Below are positions 44,552 to 53,873 of a DNA stretch of 64,000 bases, in pieces. The position numbers and the translations under genes are program-made. Where the stretch lies: positions 1 through 64,000 of the forward strand of contig NZ_MBTG01000009.1 of NCBI RefSeq assembly GCF_002027705.1, given 5' to 3'. The first letter of the stretch is position 1. Each line of letters begins with the position of its first letter. Origin of the DNA: Paenibacillus ferrarius (GTDB lineage: Bacteria; Bacillota; Bacilli; Paenibacillales; NBRC-103111). A model generated the notes under the pieces. The model saw nothing but the letters and a program-made list of their open reading frames with translations. It was not told where the DNA came from and ran no database searches.

Positions 44552-45559
44552 ATGCTGAATGCTATCATCTTGCCTGTGTTAACAGGCTTAGCTTTGTTTC
44601 TGTTCGGTATGAAGCTGATGGAAACCGCGCTTTCCTCTTGGGCAGGCCCTCGCCTCCAGCTATGGCTGGAGCGGTTCACCCGCACGCCGGTACGCGGCCT
44701 CGCCACCGGCACGATCTTGACGGCGGCGCTGCAGAGCAGCACCGCCATTACCGTGATCGCCATCGGCCTCGTCGGTGCCGGCGTCTTGACCTTCCCGAGA
44801 ACGCTCGGCGTCATTCTCGGGACGAACATCGGCACGTGCCTCACCACCGAGCTGATCGGGCTCAGCCTCGGAGGCATCGGCGTGCCGATCCTGCTGGCCA
44901 GCGCTGGCGTATGGCTAGCCAGCTGGCTGGCCGGACCCTTGCCGCCTGCGGCGCAAGGGCTCGGCCTAGACCAAACGGCCGCCGCTACCCGCGGCCGGGG
45001 CTGGCTGCGCAGCGTCCGCTACGGCTCGCTGGCGGTGGCGGGCTTCGCTCTCGTGCTGCTCGGCATCGAGATCATGCAAACGATCGGGCCTGCGCTGCAG
45101 ACCCGCGGGCTCTTCGCCTGGTTCGTCCAAGAAGCGCAGACGAGCCTGCTCTGGGGCATCATCGCCGGTGCCGCGGTCACCGCGCTCGTGCACAGCAGCG
45201 CCGCCGTCATCGCGATGGCGATGGGCCTTGCCGCGGTGCAGGGGATTCCCGTTGAGCTTGGCGTCGCGATTACGATCGGTGCCAATGTAGGCACCTGCGC
45301 AACCGCGCTGATCGCTGGGATGAGCAGCTCGCGCGCCGGGCGTTACGTCGCCTGGTCGCATATCCTCCTTAATGTCGGAGGCGCGATCCTCTTTTACCCA
45401 TTCATCCATCAGCTCGTCAGCCTCTCAGCGCTTCTGGCCAATGATGCGTCCGAGCAAATCGCCCGATCCCAAACGATCTTCAATGTTGCTTGCTCTTTGA
45501 TCGCTTTGCCGCTTTGTTATCTTAATATGTGGAAGCGTCTTGAGTTCCGTTCACAATAG
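44552..45559 (+). CDS. Na/Pi cotransporter family protein (YqeW-like)
   Basis: The 335-residue protein has about eight hydrophobic segments and the duplicated core of the family: [15 protein letters not shown] in the first half and [15 protein letters not shown] in the second, each carrying the QSS-type motif that binds substrate. It probably moves phosphate with sodium. AAGGAG lies 9 bases before the ATG. It holds the position of yqeW next to mtaB in B. subtilis but is read on the plus strand. The interior (44640-45370) is far more GC-rich than its neighbours. Its last 38 bases overlap the end of deoC (tail to tail). Confidence 0.88.
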   Translation: MLNAIILPVLTGLALFLFGMKLMETALSSWAGPRLQLWLERFTRTPVRGLATGTILTAALQSSTAITVIAIGLVGAGVLTFPRTLGVILGTNIGTCLTTELIGLSLGGIGVPILLASAGVWLASWLAGPLPPAAQGLGLDQTAAATRGRGWLRSVRYGSLAVAGFALVLLGIEIMQTIGPALQTRGLFAWFVQEAQTSLLWGIIAGAAVTALVHSSAAVIAMAMGLAAVQGIPVELGVAITIGANVGTCATALIAGMSSSRAGRYVAWSHILLNVGGAILFYPFIHQLVSLSALLANDASEQIARSQTIFNVACSLIALPLCYLNMWKRLEFRSQ

Positions 45560-46205
45560 CAACACCGGAGCTGGTTCCGAGTCTTGTTGCCCCTGCTTCG
45601 ATCATGGCAACAGCGGTTTGCAAGTCTCTAACGCCGCCGGAAGCCTTAACGCCAATCGTATCGGATACGTTGTGACGCATTAAACGAACGTCTTCTACCG
45701 TAGCCCCGCCTGGGCCAAAACCAGTCGAAGTTTTCACGAAATGAGCGCCTGCTTCTTCCGACAAACGGCATGCTGCGGCTTTCTGCTCATCATTCAGGAA
45801 GCCGGTTTCCATAATCACTTTGACGATGGCTTTGCCTTTTACTGCATCCACAACTTGCTTAATGTCCGAGCGAACAGCGTCATGCTGGCCTTCAAGCAAT
45901 AATCCGATCGGCAGCACCGTGTCAATCTCAGCTGCGCCATTTTCCACAGCTTTGGCCGCTTCGAAAGCTTTCACTTCACTTAGGCTTGCCCCCAGCGGGA
46001 AACCAACAACAGCTGCCACTTTCACTTCTGTGCCTTCAAGCGCTTTGGCAGCAACAGCAACGAACTGGGAGTTCACACAAACACTATAAAAATGATGCTC
46101 AGCAGCCTCTTCACATAATTTGTGAATCGCAGCTGTGCTTGCATCCGGTTTTAATAACGTATGATCAATATATTTAGCAATTTCCTTTGCACTTAACGTT
46201 GTCAT
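45522..46205 (-). CDS. deoC: Deoxyribose-phosphate aldolase
   Basis: The 227-residue protein shows the class I aldolase features: [11 protein letters not shown] near the N-terminus, [11 protein letters not shown] and the Schiff-base lysine in [14 protein letters not shown], then [10 protein letters not shown]. It splits 2-deoxyribose-5-phosphate into acetaldehyde and glyceraldehyde-3-phosphate. I start at the ATG at 46205, with AGAGGTG 8 bases upstream, rather than the GTG at 46214. It follows mtaB but a hairpin lies between them. Confidence 0.95.
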   Translation of the reverse strand: MTTLSAKEIAKYIDHTLLKPDASTAAIHKLCEEAAEHHFYSVCVNSQFVAVAAKALEGTEVKVAAVVGFPLGASLSEVKAFEAAKAVENGAAEIDTVLPIGLLLEGQHDAVRSDIKQVVDAVKGKAIVKVIMETGFLNDEQKAAACRLSEEAGAHFVKTSTGFGPGGATVEDVRLMRHNVSDTIGVKASGGVRDLQTAVAMIEAGATRLGTSSGVAIVNGTQDASTY

Positions 46206-46254
46206 GTCAGGCACCTCTTCAATTAGTATAGTAAATTATTTTCGTCATCTTTCA

Positions 46255-46313
46255 AAGACAAAACCTCTATCGCAGTCATTCATGAAAGAGCGACCACGCT
46301 TAGAGGTAGGTTT
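46255..46313 (-). terminator. Probable terminator between mtaB and deoC
   Basis: On the minus strand CCTCTA-AGCG pairs with CG-ATAGAGG around a large loop, followed by TTTTGTCTTT. It lies 20 bases past the mtaB stop. Confidence 0.6.
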
Positions 46314-46332
46314 CATCGCCTAAAGGTAAGCC

Positions 46333-47673
46333 TTACAAATTGACAACTGCTGCCGCTTCCAATACCCGCACCAACTGCCCCTTGCTTTCGTTCACACCAG
46401 CTTCTGTTACTTTCACACGGCACACTTGACCGATCATGTCTTCCGAGCCTTCAAATACCAACTGGACATAGTTGTCGGAATAACCGCTGTACAACCCGCT
46501 GTCCGGAGCCCCTTTGTAGGCGCGTTCTGGAATAACTTCCAGTACTTGACCGATAAATTTCTGCGCATAAGCCAACTGCATCTTCTCAGACAGATCAATT
46601 AGCTCGTGTACGCGCGTATTTTTGATTTCTTCGTCGACTTGATCCTCCATCCGTGCGGCAGGCGTGCCTGTCCGTTTGGAATAAGGGAATACGTGCATCT
46701 CGGAGAACTTCATACGCTCCATAAACTCAACGCCATTTCGGAACATTTCGTCTGTTTCACCAGGAAAGCCCACGATAATATCTGTTGTGATTGCAACATC
46801 CGGCATAATTTCATGCAAACGCTCGATTTTCCCTGCGAACTCAGATGTTGTATACTTTCTGCGCATGCGAGCCAGAACCTGGTCATCCCCAGCTTGCAGC
46901 GGGATATGCAAATGACGGCACATTTTGTCAGACGATTTCAGAACTTCAATGACTTCATCTGTGATTTGGCTGGCTTCAATCGACGAAATCCGAATCCGCT
47001 TCAAGCCCTCCACTTTGTCCAGATCCCACAGCAGTTTCGCCAAGCTGTAATCCTCAATATCTTCGCCATAACCGCCTGTATGGATACCCGTCAGGACGAT
47101 TTCCTGATACCCTGCTGCCACTAGCTGTCTAGCTTGGGCGATCACGCTTTGCGGCTCACGACTGCGCATGAGGCCCCGCGACCATGGAATAATGCAGAAG
47201 GTGCAGAAGTTGTTGCAGCCTTCTTGAATTTTCAGAAACGCCCTTGTCCGGTCGGCAAAATCAGGCACATCCAATTCTTCGAATTGGCGTGTTTTCATGA
47301 TATTGCGCACCGCATTGATCGGTTGACGATCAGTTTCAAATTGTTTGACAAGCGGCAAAATGTTCTCTCGGTCCTGTGTCCCGATCACCATATCCACGCC
47401 AGGAATAGCCATAATTTCGGCTGGCGAGGTTTGCGCATAGCAGCCTGTTACCGCTACAATGGCTTCTGGATTGCGGCGAATTGCCCGACGAATCATTTGA
47501 CGACTTTTTTTGTCCCCTGTATTTGTAACGGTACATGTATTGATGACATACACATCCGCGGTTTGTTCGAAGTCAACCTGCTCGTAACCCTCATTTTTGA
47601 ATAATTGCCAAATGGCTTCTGTATCATAGAAATTCACTTTACACCCTAATGTATGAAACGCTACCGTTGCCAT
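46333..47673 (-). CDS. mtaB: tRNA t6A37 methylthiotransferase
   Basis: The 446-residue protein is a three-domain methylthiotransferase: an N-terminal UPF0004 domain with conserved cysteines (LGCKVNFYD; INTCTVTNTGDKKSRQ; VTGCYAQ), a radical SAM domain with the cluster motif CNNFCTFC, and a C-terminal TRAM domain. MtaB adds a methylthio group to t6A at position 37 of tRNAs reading ANN codons. SD GGGAGGA lies in the end of rsmE, so the two genes are coupled. Confidence 0.95.
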   Translation of the reverse strand: MATVAFHTLGCKVNFYDTEAIWQLFKNEGYEQVDFEQTADVYVINTCTVTNTGDKKSRQMIRRAIRRNPEAIVAVTGCYAQTSPAEIMAIPGVDMVIGTQDRENILPLVKQFETDRQPINAVRNIMKTRQFEELDVPDFADRTRAFLKIQEGCNNFCTFCIIPWSRGLMRSREPQSVIAQARQLVAAGYQEIVLTGIHTGGYGEDIEDYSLAKLLWDLDKVEGLKRIRISSIEASQITDEVIEVLKSSDKMCRHLHIPLQAGDDQVLARMRRKYTTSEFAGKIERLHEIMPDVAITTDIIVGFPGETDEMFRNGVEFMERMKFSEMHVFPYSKRTGTPAARMEDQVDEEIKNTRVHELIDLSEKMQLAYAQKFIGQVLEVIPERAYKGAPDSGLYSGYSDNYVQLVFEGSEDMIGQVCRVKVTEAGVNESKGQLVRVLEAAAVVNL

Positions 47674-47678
47674 AACGC

Positions 47679-48446
47679 TTATCCTCCCATCTCTCCGGTT
47701 TCATAGAAAAGACACGTAAGTCCTACCATCGCAGCAGTCTCCGTGCGTAAAATCCTTGCTCCAAGCGATACCGATCGAAATCCGGCGGCCTCCGCCTGTG
47801 CGATTTCCTGTTCGGTAAAGCCGCCCTCTGGACCAACAGCAATCAACACTTGTTTGCCAGCAGTCAATTGACCAGCCGCTTGCGCTTGTTGAATCGCTGG
47901 CTTTAATTGCTGTCCATCTTCCTTCTCATAGCAGATCCAAGCGATATCGGCTTCCTTCGCCCGCTGCATCAACTGCTTCCACGTATACACGGACTCGACT
48001 TGCGGCACCCGATTCCGATGGGCTTGTTCGGCCGCTTCCTTGGCGATCTTCTGCCAGCGCTCGGTCCGTTTGGCTTCTTTTTTGGCATCGTATTGCACAA
48101 TCGTTCGCTCTGATAAAAAAGGAAGAAACCGGGCTGCCCCGATCTCGGTCCCTTTCTGAATAATCGTTTCCATCTTATCGCCTTTGGGCAAGCTCTGCGC
48201 AATCCACACCTGAACCGCTGCTTCCGCGTCCATGGACAGCTCTTCCACAATCTCTGCGGTTACACACCCTTTGTCCAGCTCAGTAAGCCGAACTAGCACT
48301 TCACGGTCAATCCCATTGCTGCAAATGACTTTGTCGCCAACTTCTGCTCGCATAACTCGCGCCAGATGATGGGCGTCGTCTCCTTCGATGGTGACGGTCT
48401 GTGTGGTTTGGTGAAACTGCTCAGGCGGGAGAAAATATCGCTGCAT
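47679..48446 (-). CDS. rsmE: 16S rRNA (uracil1498-N3)-methyltransferase
   Basis: The 255-residue protein starts MQRYFLPPEQF at 48446, with GAGAGGC upstream; the longer frame to 48686 has no family-like sequence. It carries an N-terminal PUA-like part and the SPOUT methyltransferase knot (LIAVGPEGGFTEQEI; VSLGARILRTETAA). It makes m3U1498 in the 30S decoding region. Its order with prmA upstream and mtaB downstream matches Bacillales. Confidence 0.95.
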   Translation of the reverse strand: MQRYFLPPEQFHQTTQTVTIEGDDAHHLARVMRAEVGDKVICSNGIDREVLVRLTELDKGCVTAEIVEELSMDAEAAVQVWIAQSLPKGDKMETIIQKGTEIGAARFLPFLSERTIVQYDAKKEAKRTERWQKIAKEAAEQAHRNRVPQVESVYTWKQLMQRAKEADIAWICYEKEDGQQLKPAIQQAQAAGQLTAGKQVLIAVGPEGGFTEQEIAQAEAAGFRSVSLGARILRTETAAMVGLTCLFYETGEMGG

Positions 48447-48550
48447 CGTTAAAGCCTCTCTATCTACGTTCATGTCTGTGATCGTTTGAAACTTCCACTC
48501 ACCATCATACCTTTTTTGACTCAGAAAATCTAGAGGGGTTGCTGTGAGAG

Positions 48551-49222
48551 CTACATGCCTAATATCCAAGCAATCGGCCTGGAAAGGAATTGAATGATAT
48601 CCGAGCCTAAGCTCAAATATGGATCCAATGTTACTTGTCGTAAAGGTCTTACAAATACAACCAGAAGAAAAATAACGGATGCCCATTGCTCGAACTTTTG
48701 CAAAGATTCACTATGTCTCAGGTCAACTAAATCCTGAATAATCCGGTAGCCATCTAATGGCGGGATTGGAATTAAATTAAACAGAAACAAGGTGATGTTA
48801 ATGCTTAACATCAATCGTAAAAAAAGAACAATTGCGTCTGCACTTCCTTTGGACATGCCTTCCAACCAGCCGAATTTCTGGAATAAGAGCGCCACGAATA
48901 TCGTGATAAAAGCCAAAATCAAATTGCTTATCGGTCCTGCGGCCGTGACGATAATCCCCATCAAGCGGGGATTTTTGAAGTTGCCGCGATTCACCGGCAC
49001 AGGCTTCGCCCAACCAAATCCAGCAATCAACAGCATAATCGTACCGAACAAATCCAGATGAACCATTGGATTCAAGGACACTCTGCCGAACTGATACGCC
49101 GTAGAATCTCCTAATTTATAAGCACTGTACGCATGTGCAAATTCATGGATCGTGAATGAAAGTACGAGTACCAGAATAACAAATGGCAGTGTTTTTAAGT
49201 CATAAAATAATAATCCACCCAT
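48551..49222 (-). CDS. Site-2 protease family zinc metallopeptidase
   Basis: The 223-residue protein is a polytopic membrane protease with HExxH in FTIHEFAHAYSA (about residues 24-35) and the downstream metal ligand motif NLIPIPPLDGYR. It resembles the short S2P/M50 members without a PDZ domain. Such proteins cut membrane-embedded substrates, but this subgroup's target is not known. It is inserted between prmA (10-base gap) and rsmE, which are adjacent in B. subtilis. ATG with AGGTG upstream. Confidence 0.9.
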   Translation of the reverse strand: MGGLLFYDLKTLPFVILVLVLSFTIHEFAHAYSAYKLGDSTAYQFGRVSLNPMVHLDLFGTIMLLIAGFGWAKPVPVNRGNFKNPRLMGIIVTAAGPISNLILAFITIFVALLFQKFGWLEGMSKGSADAIVLFLRLMLSINITLFLFNLIPIPPLDGYRIIQDLVDLRHSESLQKFEQWASVIFLLVVFVRPLRQVTLDPYLSLGSDIIQFLSRPIAWILGM

Positions 49223-49232
49223 GGCTTCGCAC

Positions 49233-50207
49233 CTACAGCTTTCTGGCTACGATCACAACCCAATTCGAATCATAGTTTTTCTCTACAATTGTGAATTTAG
49301 CAGCAATCAGCGCTTTTTCTACATCCGCTTCCTTGTTTGTAATAATCCCTGACGTGATGTAATACCCGCCCTGCTGAAGCACTTCATATACATCGTCCAC
49401 GAAAAGCACGATCACTTCCGCCAAAATATTGGCGACAACCAGCTGTACTGGAATGGTAACCCCAAGCTGCGCGGCATCTTCGGTTTCGCTTTCTTTCAAT
49501 ACGCCAAGCAAGTCACTCAATTTCACGGTAATTTGGTCTTCGAGCTGGTTCTGCTTCGTATTGTCTAAGGCACTTGTTACCGCTACCGGATCCAAATCCA
49601 CAGCCAGCACGTGTTTCGCCCCTAATTTAGCTGCAGCGATCGACAGAATGCCCGAACCTGTACCAACATCAATGACATCGTCTCCAGGTTTCATGACTTT
49701 CTCTAGCGTCTTGAGGCATAGCGATGTTGTCGCATGAGTCCCTGTCCCGAACGCCATGCCTGGATCAAGCTCCAAAATCAACTCTTCCGGTGAAGCTGTG
49801 TAGTCTTCCCAAGTCGGTTTAATCGTCAAGCGATCGGATACGCGGATGGGTTTGAAATATTGCTTCCAAGCATGCGCCCAGTCTTCATCATCCACTTCTC
49901 TTAATTCAAAAGAGGGATTGCCGGTATCAATATCGAACTCGCTTAGCTGTTCTACAGACGCTTTCAGATCAGCCATTATAGGTTCCATATCTATACCATG
50001 ATAGAAATAACCCTTAATAACGGCTCTTCCTTCCGGAATATCGTTAAACGGCGTTTCGTACAATTGCCCAAATGAAGTATCTCGCTCTTTGTTTAATGTG
50101 CCTGACTCTTCAATAGAAACGCCACCGGCGCCCAGTTCATGAATAAAATTCGTAATCATTTCTATTGCTTCTTCTGTTGTATGTACAGTTACTTCTTGCC
50201 AAAGCAT
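49233..50207 (-). CDS. prmA: Ribosomal protein L11 methyltransferase
   Basis: The 324-residue protein has the PrmA N-terminal substrate-recognition domain and a Rossmann methyltransferase with DVGTGSGILSIAAAKLGAKH and VVANILAEVI (NPPY-like). It trimethylates L11. GGAGG lies 9 bases before the ATG. It heads the prmA-S2P-rsmE-mtaB group; in B. subtilis it directly follows dnaJ, but here 6.4 kb of other genes intervene. Confidence 0.94.
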   Translation of the reverse strand: MLWQEVTVHTTEEAIEMITNFIHELGAGGVSIEESGTLNKERDTSFGQLYETPFNDIPEGRAVIKGYFYHGIDMEPIMADLKASVEQLSEFDIDTGNPSFELREVDDEDWAHAWKQYFKPIRVSDRLTIKPTWEDYTASPEELILELDPGMAFGTGTHATTSLCLKTLEKVMKPGDDVIDVGTGSGILSIAAAKLGAKHVLAVDLDPVAVTSALDNTKQNQLEDQITVKLSDLLGVLKESETEDAAQLGVTIPVQLVVANILAEVIVLFVDDVYEVLQQGGYYITSGIITNKEADVEKALIAAKFTIVEKNYDSNWVVIVARKL

Positions 50208-50447
50208 CTCTCGTGCTCCTCCTGTCGGTTATCACCTTCGCCAAAAACAAGCCCTTGCAGCCTATTTTCACAATGATCATTGTACTACACTTCGCTTTCT
50301 GGGTAAAATAGGCGTTTCTCCGCAAGCACTTTACGCTTATTTTCAAAATCCTAACATTGTCTTAATACATGCATGTTAATTTGAATAAGAAGTTATTCAA
50401 TGCTCTTTCAGCTTGTCCTACATGAATCCAGAATGGGGTCTTTTTCT

Positions 50448-51254
50448 ATGATCAAAACACTCTTTTTCTTTGTCGTTATCTTTGCCTTTGAGCTAGTGGC
50501 TCCCTTCACAACTACGACCCTGCTGGCAGATAATTATAGTCAGGTTACTGCACACCGGGGCAGTTCGGCGCATACCCCTGAAAATACATTAAGCGCTTTT
50601 CGTCAAGCTATCTTGGATAGAGCAGGATATGCGGAACTTGATGTGCAAGAGACCTCCGATGGCGTCGTGATGGTCATGCATGATGACAATGCCCTTCGCA
50701 CAACGGGTATCAACAAAAATATGTGGGAAGCTACATCAGATGAGCTTAAAGCTGCTAGCGCAGGCAAATGGTTCAATAGCAAATTCAAAGATGAACATGT
50801 GCCTACACTTGATGAGGTCATTGAGACGGCCAAAGACCATATTAAGCTGAACATCGAAATGAAAAATAACGGCCATGGCAAGCGGCTTGCCGAGAAAACC
50901 GTTGAAATCATACAGTCTCATGGATTTGTGAAACAGTGTACCGTAACTTCCTTCGATCCCAACTTGCTTCACACCGTAAAGAAAATCAATCCTCAAATCA
51001 AAACAGGTCTCATCGTAAGCCAAAAATCAGACCAGAATACGCTCTGGGATAATCCCGATTATGAAGTCGTTTCTGCGGCTTATCCGATGGTGAATGAAGA
51101 TTTCTTGAAACAAGCCTCTCTGCATAACAAGGAAGTTTATGTATGGACCGTAAATGACAAAACAATGATGAAACGAATGCTGCAATTAGGCGTCTCCAGC
51201 ATCATCACCAACGTGCCAGACCAACTTGTTCAAGTGATGAACGAGCATACTTAA
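50448..51254 (+). CDS. Secreted glycerophosphodiester phosphodiesterase
   Basis: The 268-residue protein has an N-terminal hydrophobic signal (TLFFFVVIFAFELVAP) and the GDPD fold: catalytic HRGSSAHTPENTLSAF, then ELDVQETSDGVVMVMHDD, and VYVWTVNDK at the end. It would release glycerol phosphate from phosphodiesters outside the cell. The start is uncertain: ATG 50448 is followed at once by the signal peptide, while ATG 50433 and 50400 are in frame but have no better ribosome site. Confidence 0.9.
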   Translation: MIKTLFFFVVIFAFELVAPFTTTTLLADNYSQVTAHRGSSAHTPENTLSAFRQAILDRAGYAELDVQETSDGVVMVMHDDNALRTTGINKNMWEATSDELKAASAGKWFNSKFKDEHVPTLDEVIETAKDHIKLNIEMKNNGHGKRLAEKTVEIIQSHGFVKQCTVTSFDPNLLHTVKKINPQIKTGLIVSQKSDQNTLWDNPDYEVVSAAYPMVNEDFLKQASLHNKEVYVWTVNDKTMMKRMLQLGVSSIITNVPDQLVQVMNEHT

Positions 51255-51256
51255 GC

Positions 51257-51309
51257 CAAAAAAAGCATTTAGACGAAAGAGCTGCGCTCTATGTCTGAAT
51301 GCTTTTTTT
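51257..51309. terminator. Bidirectional terminator between convergent genes
   Basis: AAAAAAAGCATT-(T)AGAC pairs with GTCT-(G)AATGCTTTTTTT around a loop. T-tracts flank it on both strands, so it serves the phosphodiesterase (plus) and the small gene at 51317 (minus). Confidence 0.88.
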
Positions 51310-51316
51310 GCCAACT

Positions 51317-51592
51317 TTATATCGAGCCGCCTGCACTCTTTATGACGCGAACTGCTTGTTCATAAACCGTATCGTCAATAACAGCCGCGAGGACAATATC
51401 AAGCCCCACGGCATCCATGTCCCCGCTGTCGCCAAACATACTGTCAGCCATCGCCGATTCCAGACCTTGGCCAATATCGTTGTTAAAGCGATCCACTGTC
51501 ACCTCAGCAGCTCGCAATGCTCTCAGCTTCGCTGCCGCCCCTTCAGCTTGCTCTGGGGAGCGAAAATAGGCTAAAATCGCTTTCTCCGCCAT
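51317..51592 (-). CDS. Small conserved-looking protein, function unknown
   Basis: The 91-residue product has an alternating alpha/beta pattern: AILAYFRSPEQAEGAAAKL, VTVDRF, then DIVLAAVIDDTVYEQAVRVI and a terminal GG. This resembles the small stress-type proteins of Bacilli that carry a ferredoxin-like half, but I cannot name the family. I start at the ATG at 51592 (MAEKAIL), with AGGAAG upstream; a longer frame (to 51733) is produced by the gene upstream in another frame. It begins 1 base after the end of the 50-residue gene, so the two are coupled. Confidence 0.75.
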   Translation of the reverse strand: MAEKAILAYFRSPEQAEGAAAKLRALRAAEVTVDRFNNDIGQGLESAMADSMFGDSGDMDAVGLDIVLAAVIDDTVYEQAVRVIKSAGGSI

Positions 51593-51593
51593 T

Positions 51594-51746
51594 CTAGCTT
51601 TCTTCCTGTCTATGATCCGCAGCTGCCGCTCGCTCGGAAGCTTCAAAATCATCCCGATCCGCCGCATCCGCCGCGAATTCAACATCTTCATTTTTGACCA
51701 CTGGCAGTCCGTTGTGTGTGTCTTGCTCTTCATTGATTGTGCTCAT
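51594..51746 (-). CDS. Acidic 50-residue protein
   Basis: A 50-codon gene starts at an ATG at 51746 with GGGAGG 7 bases upstream, the best ribosome site in the area. The peptide is strongly acidic (MSTINEEQDTHNGLPVVKN, then FAADAADRDDFEASERAAA) and probably disordered. It ends in TAG one base before the next gene's ATG, so they form a two-gene unit. The family is unknown. Confidence 0.6.
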   Translation of the reverse strand: MSTINEEQDTHNGLPVVKNEDVEFAADAADRDDFEASERAAAADHRQEES

Positions 51747-51829
51747 CGCTTAAACCTCCCAAAAACCTTCATAGTCAAATCCAGTTTTTAGTTTGCGGAA
51801 AAGCTTTATTTTTATACCACTGCGTTCCT

Positions 51830-52663
51830 CTACTCCTTGATCTTCTCGAACGAAGCATCATAGAGCCGGAACATCGTTTTGTAGCCGGATTCGTCGAGCT
51901 TAACTCCTACATCTAATTTCCCTGTAATAAGAAGCGGTCCTGAGGTGTAACGCAGCTTCACAGAATCAGGAACGAATACGATCATGATCTTGTTCCAGTA
52001 GGTTTCGTCGCCGTTATCAAAGGGGCACTCGGCGCCCGGCTTCGGAATCAACAGAAACCAGTGCTTGTCGAAAGAAAGCACTTCACCCATAAAACCTTTG
52101 ATTTGCACCGTCTTGCCGCTCATATCCCAGAAGGCATTCGATGGCTTATCTTGTTTATCATCATCAAAAAACTGCGTCCAATTGATTTCATTGGACAAGC
52201 TGGCAGGCTTCGGCTTCTCCGCTGCCGGTTTCTCATCCTTCGGTTTGGCATCAGGCTTGGCATCAGCAGCAGGTGTTGCCGATGCTTGAGCAGCCGCAGT
52301 CGCTGCCGCCTTACCTTCCTTCGCATGAACCGGAGCTGTCTCCTCTACGGGCTTCTGCTCAGAAGCTTTCGCAGAGGGAATGGGCGTCGCTTGTGCATCT
52401 TTAGGCGCAGCAGGTTTACTTTCCTCTTCTTTGACAATAGGCGCAGGTGTTGGCGACGATATTACGGGTGCTGTCGAAGCAGCGGGCTTTAATGAGCTTG
52501 CCGCTGCATCTGGCCGGCTCGACGGCTCAATAGTTGCCGCTGCTGTTTGTGCTACACTGCCAAATGACTGACCAGCAGATTCTTTCTTTGTCTGACCGCA
52601 ACCTGTCAAGGTGACAACCAGCACACATAGGCTCAGCACAATGACGACTTGCTGTTTTCTCAT
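51830..52663 (-). CDS. Lipoprotein with C-terminal DUF3299-like domain
   Basis: The 277-residue protein has a lipoprotein signal (VLVVTLTGCGQ), a long low-complexity linker of Ala, Pro, Lys and Glu (about residues 30-150), and a C-terminal domain of about 120 residues (INWTQFFDDDKQDKP; HWFLLIPKPGAECPF; GPLLITGKLDVG). The last part resembles DUF3299, an OB-like domain often encoded next to MacB/LolD-type ABC exporters. It directly follows the permease gene (the permease TGA overlaps its ribosome site). ATG 52663 has GAGGTGG upstream. The role is probably export- or metal-related but is not established. Confidence 0.75.
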   Translation of the reverse strand: MRKQQVVIVLSLCVLVVTLTGCGQTKKESAGQSFGSVAQTAAATIEPSSRPDAAASSLKPAASTAPVISSPTPAPIVKEEESKPAAPKDAQATPIPSAKASEQKPVEETAPVHAKEGKAAATAAAQASATPAADAKPDAKPKDEKPAAEKPKPASLSNEINWTQFFDDDKQDKPSNAFWDMSGKTVQIKGFMGEVLSFDKHWFLLIPKPGAECPFDNGDETYWNKIMIVFVPDSVKLRYTSGPLLITGKLDVGVKLDESGYKTMFRLYDASFEKIKE

Positions 52664-52673
52664 AGGGACCACC

Positions 52674-53873
52674 TCATGATTTAAATAATTGCAAAGGATC
52701 TACGCGATAAGCCTGCAAAGCCGGGCCGATAGAAGCTATAATACCGATCAACAAAGTCCCGACGATTAACCAACCTTCTCCGGGCATGAAATGCCAGGTT
52801 TGGATTTGTAATCCCGAATATTCAAATACAGCTTCACGGCTTGCATATCCGCCTGCATGACCTGCCAATAGGCCTCCTATGAGCCCGATGAAAGTCAAGA
52901 GTATCCCTTCGCCGATCAAGGAAACCCAAATAAATGTTTTCGTTTTGCCAATAAGACGCAATAAACCGACATCTTTCTTGCGTTCATTCACGGCAGCTAC
53001 CAAGGAAAGCAGAATAGATCCGGCAGCCAACAGAATACAGATCACTGTCACAACGCTCAAAGCCTGAGTACCTTTGTCCACCACATTCACCACATCCGCT
53101 ACAGCTTTGCTCGTATAAATGGCTTGAACATTATTCATCTGTCCATAGGTTGTTTTAATGGATTGCGCACCAAGCAAAGTTTTCGGCTTGACCAGTATCG
53201 TCGTTACTTCCTTTTTCTCTGTTTTTTGACTTTCATGCACAGCCCAAGCATAATCCAGCGTCGTAAAGACTGCCCGATCGTCCGAGGTGAATAAAGGGGG
53301 CAATATGCCGACAATCGTATACGTAAAGCTATGATGCTCATCTTCATCCCCATCGTCGTCGACAGCGCCTTTAACTAAGCCATGTGCGCCTTGAAACTTA
53401 TCTCCAACATGAAGCCCGAGTGTTGACGCAACATGTGAGCCCACGATGGTATCTCCCAGCTTCTCGTATATTTTGCCTTGTGCCATTTGCTTGTCAGCAC
53501 CGTAGCGAGTTAAGAAATACTCCGCTTCCATACCGACAATGGGAAATCCATTATAATTATCTCCCGTCGTCATCGCATAAGCGCGATCAACGGAAGGGTC
53601 CTTTCGAACCTCATCGAGCAGTGTATACGGTATATTACCAGTTGGAGCACCGATATGATAATACGTGTTGAGTGCAAGCTGAGTAGCGCTTCCCTTGGCA
53701 CCTATTGTCACTTCAAAGGGACCATAGCCTTTCTCGGCCCCTTTCTCAAGACCGTCGCTGCAAAGCAGGAGAAAAACGACAAGCGCTACCGTCACCCCAA
53801 CCGACATGATGGTAAGCAGCGAAAGCGTTTTGCGATGAAGGACATTGCGCCACAACAAGGTAAGTAAATTCAT
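52674..53873 (-). CDS. ABC transporter permease, FtsX/MacB type
   Basis: The 399-residue protein has one N-terminal membrane helix (LSLLTIMSVGVTVALVVFLL), a large extracytoplasmic domain (about 40-265), and three C-terminal helices in an FtsX domain. Its start overlaps the ATPase gene by 4 bases (ATGA). With the ATPase and the lipoprotein it forms a three-part unit of the type that pushes lipoproteins or small molecules across the membrane rather than importing them. Confidence 0.88.
   Translation of the reverse strand: MNLLTLLWRNVLHRKTLSLLTIMSVGVTVALVVFLLLCSDGLEKGAEKGYGPFEVTIGAKGSATQLALNTYYHIGAPTGNIPYTLLDEVRKDPSVDRAYAMTTGDNYNGFPIVGMEAEYFLTRYGADKQMAQGKIYEKLGDTIVGSHVASTLGLHVGDKFQGAHGLVKGAVDDDGDEDEHHSFTYTIVGILPPLFTSDDRAVFTTLDYAWAVHESQKTEKKEVTTILVKPKTLLGAQSIKTTYGQMNNVQAIYTSKAVADVVNVVDKGTQALSVVTVICILLAAGSILLSLVAAVNERKKDVGLLRLIGKTKTFIWVSLIGEGILLTFIGLIGGLLAGHAGGYASREAVFEYSGLQIQTWHFMPGEGWLIVGTLLIGIIASIGPALQAYRVDPLQLFKS

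Noticed and set aside
44512..45409. Long Arg/His-rich and antisense ORFs over the Na/Pi gene
   Set aside because: GC-rich shadow frames; only the 335-codon frame has membrane segments, QSS motifs and a ribosome site.
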